From DATLNF01 sp046590575 (GTDB lineage Bacteria; Actinomycetota; Actinomycetes; BP-191), in NCBI GenBank assembly GCA_046590575.1, contig JBKJUS010000012.1:1-64000 (forward strand): 64,000 nt of DNA. The letters are read 5' to 3'. Shown here one piece after another: positions 59,712-64,000 of the stretch; position 1 is the first letter of the stretch, and each line of letters opens with the position of its first letter. Made by a program: the position numbers and the translations under genes. Under the pieces are notes generated by a model. The model was not told the DNA's origin and searched no databases. It was given only the letters and a program-made list of their open reading frames with translations.

Positions 59712-60451
59712 GGGTGTCCGTCGTCGTCCCCGCGTTCAACGAGGAAGCGGTCATCGGCGACGCCGTCCGTCGGCTGCACGACTTCTGGACCGCCGGTGTA
59801 GACGGTGGCGAGGTCGAGATCGTCGTGGTGGACGACGGCAGCACCGATGCAACCGCGCAGCAGGTGCGCGGTCTGGCCCTCCCACGTGTGCGACTCGTGC
59901 AGCAGCCCAACGGCGGGAAGGGAGCGGCCGTCCGCGCCGGGGTGGCCGTGTCGACCGGGGACGTCGTCTACTTCATCGACGCCGATCTCCCCTATGCGCT
60001 CGACAACCAGAGAGCGGCAGTCGAACTGATCGAATCGGGCGCGCGCGCTGCCGTCGGCTCACGCCGAGTCGCTGGGGCGCATGCCGCGGACTATCCGTTC
60101 GCGCGACGGGCGTTCTCGTGGTCGCTCAAGGTGCTGATGCGCATCCTGCTCGGGCTGCGAGTTTCCGATACGCAATGCGGCCTGAAGGCCTTCGAGGGCG
60201 ATCTCGCGCGGCAGGTGTTCTCGGGACTGCGGGTCACCGGATTCGGCTTCGACCTCGAGCTGCTCGTCATCCTGCAACGCAACGCCGTCGACGTACAGGA
60301 GCTGCCGGTGGACCTCCAACACACCGCGCGGACGAGCGTGTCATTGGTCCGCGACTCGGCGCGCATCTTGGCCAACATGGCATCGCTGAAGTGGGGCGTC
60401 GTCCGCGGCCGCTACGACGGACGGCTGACCGTCCCGACGACTGCCTCGTGA
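59708..60451 (+). CDS. Family 2 glycosyltransferase (dolichyl-phosphate beta-glucosyltransferase-like)
   Basis: 247 aa from GTG 59708, overlapping the GtrA stop by 4 bp. RVSVVVPAFNEEAVIGDAVRR, EIVVVDDGSTDATAQQV, NGGKGAAVRAGVAVSTGDVV, YFIDADLPYAL (D-x-D) and VSDTQCGLKAFEGDLARQVF follow the ALG5-like pattern. It loads a second sugar on polyprenol phosphate, distinct from the first GT2. The next gene overlaps its stop by 4 bp. Confidence 0.9.
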   Translation: MRVSVVVPAFNEEAVIGDAVRRLHDFWTAGVDGGEVEIVVVDDGSTDATAQQVRGLALPRVRLVQQPNGGKGAAVRAGVAVSTGDVVYFIDADLPYALDNQRAAVELIESGARAAVGSRRVAGAHAADYPFARRAFSWSLKVLMRILLGLRVSDTQCGLKAFEGDLARQVFSGLRVTGFGFDLELLVILQRNAVDVQELPVDLQHTARTSVSLVRDSARILANMASLKWGVVRGRYDGRLTVPTTAS

Positions 60452-62148
60452 CGCTCGGACGATCGCCCAGGATCACCGCCCGCGAGGTCACCGCATACGT
60501 CGTCGGAGGGCTGCTGCTTGCCGTCGTCATGACCTGGCCACTGGCTCTGCATCTCGACGAGCGCATCCCGCAGGACATCGTGGACCCGCTCAACCAGGCG
60601 TGGCAGCTGGCCTGGGGCGGGCACGCGCTGCGCACGTCGCCGCTGTCGTTGTGGCAGGCCAATACCTTCTTCCCAGTGTCGGACAGCCTGGCCTTCAGCG
60701 ACAGTCTGCTCGGCTACGCCCCGATCGGCGTGCTCCTCGCCCGCGGCACAAGTGGGGCACTCACGGCGTACAACGTGGCCTTTCTCACGGCGTACGCGAT
60801 GTGCTTTGTGGGTGCCACGCTGCTCGCTCGCGAGCTGGGGGCGCGGTCGTCGGCGGCAGTCGTCGCAGGTGTCGCTTTCGCGTACGCGCCGTGGCGGATG
60901 ACCCACAACGGACATCTGAACATCCTGTCGATCGGCGGTGTCGCCCTCTCGGTCTTCCTGCTGCTGCGCGGCTACCGGCGGGCCAGCGCCCGCCTGATCG
61001 TCGGCGGCTGGGCGGCCGCAGCGTGGCAGCTCAGCATCGGCTTCGCTATGGGCCTCTTCTTCGCGTATCTGCTGATGCTTCTCGGGCTCCTAGCTGTCGT
61101 GTGGTGGCTGCGCGCCGGACGCCCGGCGCTTGGCCGAACCACGGTCGCTGGATCGGCTGCCGGCCTGCTGCTCTTCCTGCTCGCTGCCGGTCTGCTCGCC
61201 CGGCCGTATCTGCGTATCACCGAGCGCTATCCCGAAGCTCAGCGCACGATCTCCAGCGTCGACTTCTTTTCCCCGCCGCCACGCTCGCTGCTCGCCGCTC
61301 CCGGCGAAGGTCGGGTGTGGGGCGGGCGCACCAAGTCGATTCGCGACGAGCTGCCGTTCTCGCCCGAGCAGGCGCTGTTCCCGGGGTTGCTTGTCGTCGC
61401 GCTCGCCGCCGCCGGCCTCGGCACCACGCGGGTGTCCCGCTCGTGGCGGGCCGGGCTTGCTGCGGGCATCGTGGTGTCGACACTGCTCGCGTTGGGTACC
61501 CGGGTTGGCCTGACCCGGCCGTTCTACGTCTTCCTCTTCAACCACGCGCCGGGCTGGAACGCTGTCCGCACGCCGGGGCGGATCATCGCCTTTGCCTCAC
61601 TCGGCCTCGCCCTGCTGGCTGCGCTGGGGGCTCACGCCGTGCAAGACCTGCTGCTCGCGCGCGACCTCGGCCGTCGGGCTCAAGGAGGCGGATCCGCACG
61701 GCGGGGCGCCACCCTCGCTGCGGGTGTTGGGGCCCTTCTGGCCGCGATCGTCTTCGCCGAGGGCATGCCCCTCCTGCCGCAGCCAGAAGTGCCGAAGCGA
61801 CCGGGCGCCCTCGACACCGTTGCCGAAGCGCGGGTGCACCTGCCGACCGACTTCTTTCACGACACGGCGTACATGTTCTTCTCGACCGAGGACTTCACAC
61901 CGATCTCCAACGGCAGCACATCCTTCGTCCCGCCGCGACTGGAACGGCTAAGGCAGGACCTGGTCGCCTTCCCCGACGCGGCGTCTGTCGCGAGCCTGCG
62001 GGAGCTCGGGCTGCGTGCCGTCGTACTGCACCTCGACCGCGCGCCCGGAACGCCGTGGCAGGACACCGCCAACCGCCCCATCGATGGCCTCCCGCTGACC
62101 CGCGAGATCCTCGGTGACGTTGTCGTCTACCGCCTGACGGAGTCGTGA
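60448..62148 (+). CDS. Polytopic GT-C-like membrane glycosyltransferase
   Basis: 566 aa from GTG 60448 (4-bp overlap). Ten or more helices starting TAYVVGGLLLAVVMTWPLAL; acidic first loop HLDERIPQDIVDPLNQAWQL; later motifs APWRMTHNGHLNILSIGGVAL and GWNAVRTPGRIIAFASLGLA, as in DUF6541/GT-C-like proteins. A soluble C-terminal domain (about 430-566; HLPTDFFHDTAYMFFSTED) follows. Last gene of the GT2-GtrA-GT2-GT-C operon; probable acceptor-side transferase of the same glycan. Stops 4 bp from the convergent GT87 gene. Confidence 0.75.
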   Translation: MTLGRSPRITAREVTAYVVGGLLLAVVMTWPLALHLDERIPQDIVDPLNQAWQLAWGGHALRTSPLSLWQANTFFPVSDSLAFSDSLLGYAPIGVLLARGTSGALTAYNVAFLTAYAMCFVGATLLARELGARSSAAVVAGVAFAYAPWRMTHNGHLNILSIGGVALSVFLLLRGYRRASARLIVGGWAAAAWQLSIGFAMGLFFAYLLMLLGLLAVVWWLRAGRPALGRTTVAGSAAGLLLFLLAAGLLARPYLRITERYPEAQRTISSVDFFSPPPRSLLAAPGEGRVWGGRTKSIRDELPFSPEQALFPGLLVVALAAAGLGTTRVSRSWRAGLAAGIVVSTLLALGTRVGLTRPFYVFLFNHAPGWNAVRTPGRIIAFASLGLALLAALGAHAVQDLLLARDLGRRAQGGGSARRGATLAAGVGALLAAIVFAEGMPLLPQPEVPKRPGALDTVAEARVHLPTDFFHDTAYMFFSTEDFTPISNGSTSFVPPRLERLRQDLVAFPDAASVASLRELGLRAVVLHLDRAPGTPWQDTANRPIDGLPLTREILGDVVVYRLTES

Positions 62149-62152
62149 ACGC

Positions 62153-63724
62153 TCACAAGGGGGCCGGGTCGGCGCGACGACGAGGCACGACGGTAGAACC
62201 GGTCCGAACCCGCTTACCCGGCTCGGGCACCTCGCGACCGCGCGGATCGGGTGCTCCGTCGAGCACGCCGCCGGCCGGGTCGTCGACACCACCCTCGCGT
62301 ACGACGTCGTGCGCAGGACGCAGGATCTCTCGGACGACAAGGCCCATCAACACCAGCAACGCGATGTCGCGAGCAGCGATCGCGACAAGGAACGCGTCGA
62401 CCGGCAGCCCACGTTCTGCTTTGGAGAACTGCACGAACATGTAGAAGCGGGTGAACATCACACCGAGCTCCAGCACCTGCCAGGTGAGGAACGCTCCCCA
62501 CCGTGGTCGGGCCATCACGGCGAGCGGGATGAGCCAGATGGTGTACTGCGGCGAGTTGACCTTGTTGGTGAGAAGGAACGCAGCGAGAGTCAGGAAGAGC
62601 ACCTGGCCCAGCCGCGGTCGCCGAGGTGCCCGCCAGATCAGCACACCGATCGCGACCAGGCTGAGCAGGAACGTCGCAGCCACGAGGCGGTTGAGCGTGA
62701 AGGTGTCACCGCCGCTGCTGTTGACGGGGAAGGTCCACGACCGGTTGCCGGTGATGTCGCGCATCACCTCCTGGGCCATGAACCACAGCGAGTCCCAGTC
62801 TGCGCCGCGCTCGGAGTTGAGGACGAAGAAGCGGCCGACGGAGTTACGCGGCTCATCGCTGTCGCCAAAAATCGGTAGCGACTTTCCGGGATCGCCGTAG
62901 ACGAAGTCTCCAGCCACCTGGTAGACGATGACGTTGAGCGCGGCGTAGACCGCCAGCGCGGCGCCGACGCACTTCGCCCAAGCATTCAGTCGATGCGCCC
63001 GCAGGCACAGCACGAGGAGCGGCACGAAGAAGATCGCCGGGTACAGCTTGGTCGCCACTGCCAGCCCGAGCAGCAGCCCGGACACGGTAGGTCGGCCACG
63101 GGCCCACTGCCAAAGTCCGAGACCGGCGAGTGCTGCTGCCGGCAGGTCCCAGTTGGTGGTGCCGTGCAGGAGCAGCCCGGGCGCAAGAGCAACGAGTGCG
63201 GCGTCCCAGCGCCGTCTTCGGCCGGCGAGTGCGACACTCGTGCCGGTCATCACCAGCGCTGAGACGAGCAGCAGCACCGACGTTCGGTCGTAGAACTCGG
63301 TCGCGCTGTCCGCCGTGAAGGTGGCCAACTCCATGATCCCGCCGATCAGCACGGGGTACTCGACCGGATGATCGACGTAGGGCGTCTTGCCGTCGCTCAG
63401 GCCCTCGGCGAACCACAGGGCGTGCACGTCGGTGTAGCAGAGACGGGTGTAGGCGTGCCGGTTGCCTTCGCCGTAGTTACCCGAGTGGCAGGGCAGCTTC
63501 TGCAGCCAGCCGAGCCCAAAGGTCAGCATCGTCAGCGCCAGCAGCACGCGCAGCGGGGTCCAGAACGAATGCGCACCGACGCGGGCATGGGCACCGACCG
63601 GCCCGCCAATGATCGTGCTCGCCTGCCGCGCGACCGGATCGACCTGCGACGGGATGACAGGGGCGCCGAACCCTGCAGCGGCCGGCACGGGGGAGGCGGC
63701 CTCAGCGGGAGCAGTCACGGACAT
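62153..63724 (-). CDS. GT87-family (PimE-like) mannosyltransferase
   Basis: 523 aa from ATG 63724 (MSVTAPAEAASPVPAAAG); ATG 63733 also possible. Twelve or so helices with GT87/DUF2029 landmarks: LLALTMLTFGLGWLQKLPCH, YTDVHALWFAEGLSDGKTPY (catalytic Asp loop), VDHPVEYPVLIGGIMELATF, GRPTVSGLLLGLAVATKLYP and NSPQYTIWLIPLAVM. These transfer a sugar from polyprenol phosphate to lipid acceptors. In many actinobacteria this gene lies directly before rpsF; here about 12.5 kb lie between. A Pro-rich PBP tail lies upstream on the same strand. Confidence 0.9.
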   Translation of the reverse strand: MSVTAPAEAASPVPAAAGFGAPVIPSQVDPVARQASTIIGGPVGAHARVGAHSFWTPLRVLLALTMLTFGLGWLQKLPCHSGNYGEGNRHAYTRLCYTDVHALWFAEGLSDGKTPYVDHPVEYPVLIGGIMELATFTADSATEFYDRTSVLLLVSALVMTGTSVALAGRRRRWDAALVALAPGLLLHGTTNWDLPAAALAGLGLWQWARGRPTVSGLLLGLAVATKLYPAIFFVPLLVLCLRAHRLNAWAKCVGAALAVYAALNVIVYQVAGDFVYGDPGKSLPIFGDSDEPRNSVGRFFVLNSERGADWDSLWFMAQEVMRDITGNRSWTFPVNSSGGDTFTLNRLVAATFLLSLVAIGVLIWRAPRRPRLGQVLFLTLAAFLLTNKVNSPQYTIWLIPLAVMARPRWGAFLTWQVLELGVMFTRFYMFVQFSKAERGLPVDAFLVAIAARDIALLVLMGLVVREILRPAHDVVREGGVDDPAGGVLDGAPDPRGREVPEPGKRVRTGSTVVPRRRADPAPL

Positions 63725-63789
63725 GCCGTGCATCGTGCCCGAGAGCCGTCGGCGATGCGAGCGAGGCACACGTCGGCCGCGTCGGACGT

Positions 63790-64000
63790 CTAGGGCTCAG
63801 CCGAGGGACTCGCGGGCCCCTGCTGCCCGGCGGGTGACTGTGACGCGCTCGGCGGCGGGTCGCTCGGCGGCGGGTCGCTCGGCGGGCCGGTGGGTGGGGG
63901 CTGGCTGGGCGAGGGCTCGAAGGACGGTTCGACGACAATCACCGAAGGGGTCGGCTCGATGCTGGGCAGCGCGGGGGAGGTCTGGCTAGCCAGCGGATCG
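63790..64000 (-). CDS. C-terminal Pro/Ser-rich tail of a probable penicillin-binding protein (partial)
   Basis: The last 69 codons of a minus-strand gene that continues beyond the window. The sequence is low complexity (SIEPTPSVIVVEPSFEPSPS, then PPTGPPSDPPPSDPPP and SAEP stop), with tandem SDPPP units. The transglycosylase-transpeptidase body is off the window. The assignment rests on the conserved order PBP-GT87 in actinobacteria and on the tail composition. Confidence 0.5.
   Translation of the reverse strand, partial: DPLASQTSPALPSIEPTPSVIVVEPSFEPSPSQPPPTGPPSDPPPSDPPPSASQSPAGQQGPASPSAEP

Overview
The window is 64 kb of GC-rich chromosome from an actinobacterium. The evidence is a dnaK-grpE-dnaJ-hspR operon with a HspR-type operator, a NucS mismatch-repair endonuclease, RsbW-like and SpoIIE/PP2C partner-switching proteins, many GTG starts, and the rpsF-ssb-rpsR-rplI-dnaB order. 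The genus cannot be resolved from sequence alone. Most of the DNA is ordinary chromosome. There are no transposases, integrases, phage genes or CRISPR arrays.

Layout. 0-11 kb: pyrE, an anti-sigma-like kinase, a short-chain dehydrogenase, the heat-shock operon (minus strand), a DUF192 lipoprotein and a membrane-bound Fe-S oxidoreductase. 11-24 kb: CorA, an MFS exporter, tRNA-Gly(CCC), a secreted CocE-type hydrolase, a VOC protein, an unusual repeat-rich protein, an acyl-CoA dehydrogenase behind a palindromic operator, and gltB without gltD. 24-31 kb: a GAF-PP2C-ATPase signalling protein, its translationally coupled partner, a sortase-type surface protein broken by an in-frame TGA, and two wall hydrolases (PGRP amidase, M23 peptidase). 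31-34 kb: E2, E1-beta and E1-alpha of a 2-oxoacid dehydrogenase complex. 34-46 kb: PAP2-type enzyme, GlxA-type regulator, DinB protein, nucS, a large glycine-rich/DUF11 surface protein, a decayed second nucS 5' end, a BNR-repeat protein and small metabolic genes. 46-50 kb: dnaB, a cluster of DnaA-box-like sites, and the rplI-rpsR-ssb-rpsF operon. 50-64 kb: a blue-copper protein, aldehyde dehydrogenase, PKD-like exported protein, endonuclease IV, another BNR protein, a second PGRP amidase, a run of glycosyltransferases (GT2, GtrA, GT2, GT-C type), a GT87 protein and the tail of a probable penicillin-binding protein.

The most informative oddities are structural. (1) A 3.5-kb segment carrying a 1,014-residue surface protein lies between an intact nucS and a frameshifted 5' remnant of nucS. 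The two copies part at the same codon, which points to insertion into nucS or xenologous replacement. (2) The TGA that breaks the LPATG surface protein lies in a perfect 15-bp inverted repeat. One base change would both create the stop and perfect the palindrome, as in quasi-palindrome templated mutation. (3) Three DnaA-box-like 9-mers lie within 85 bp upstream of dnaB. (4) About 12 kb of accessory genes separate rpsF from the GT87/PBP genes that often lie next to it. No complete new defence or mobile system was found.
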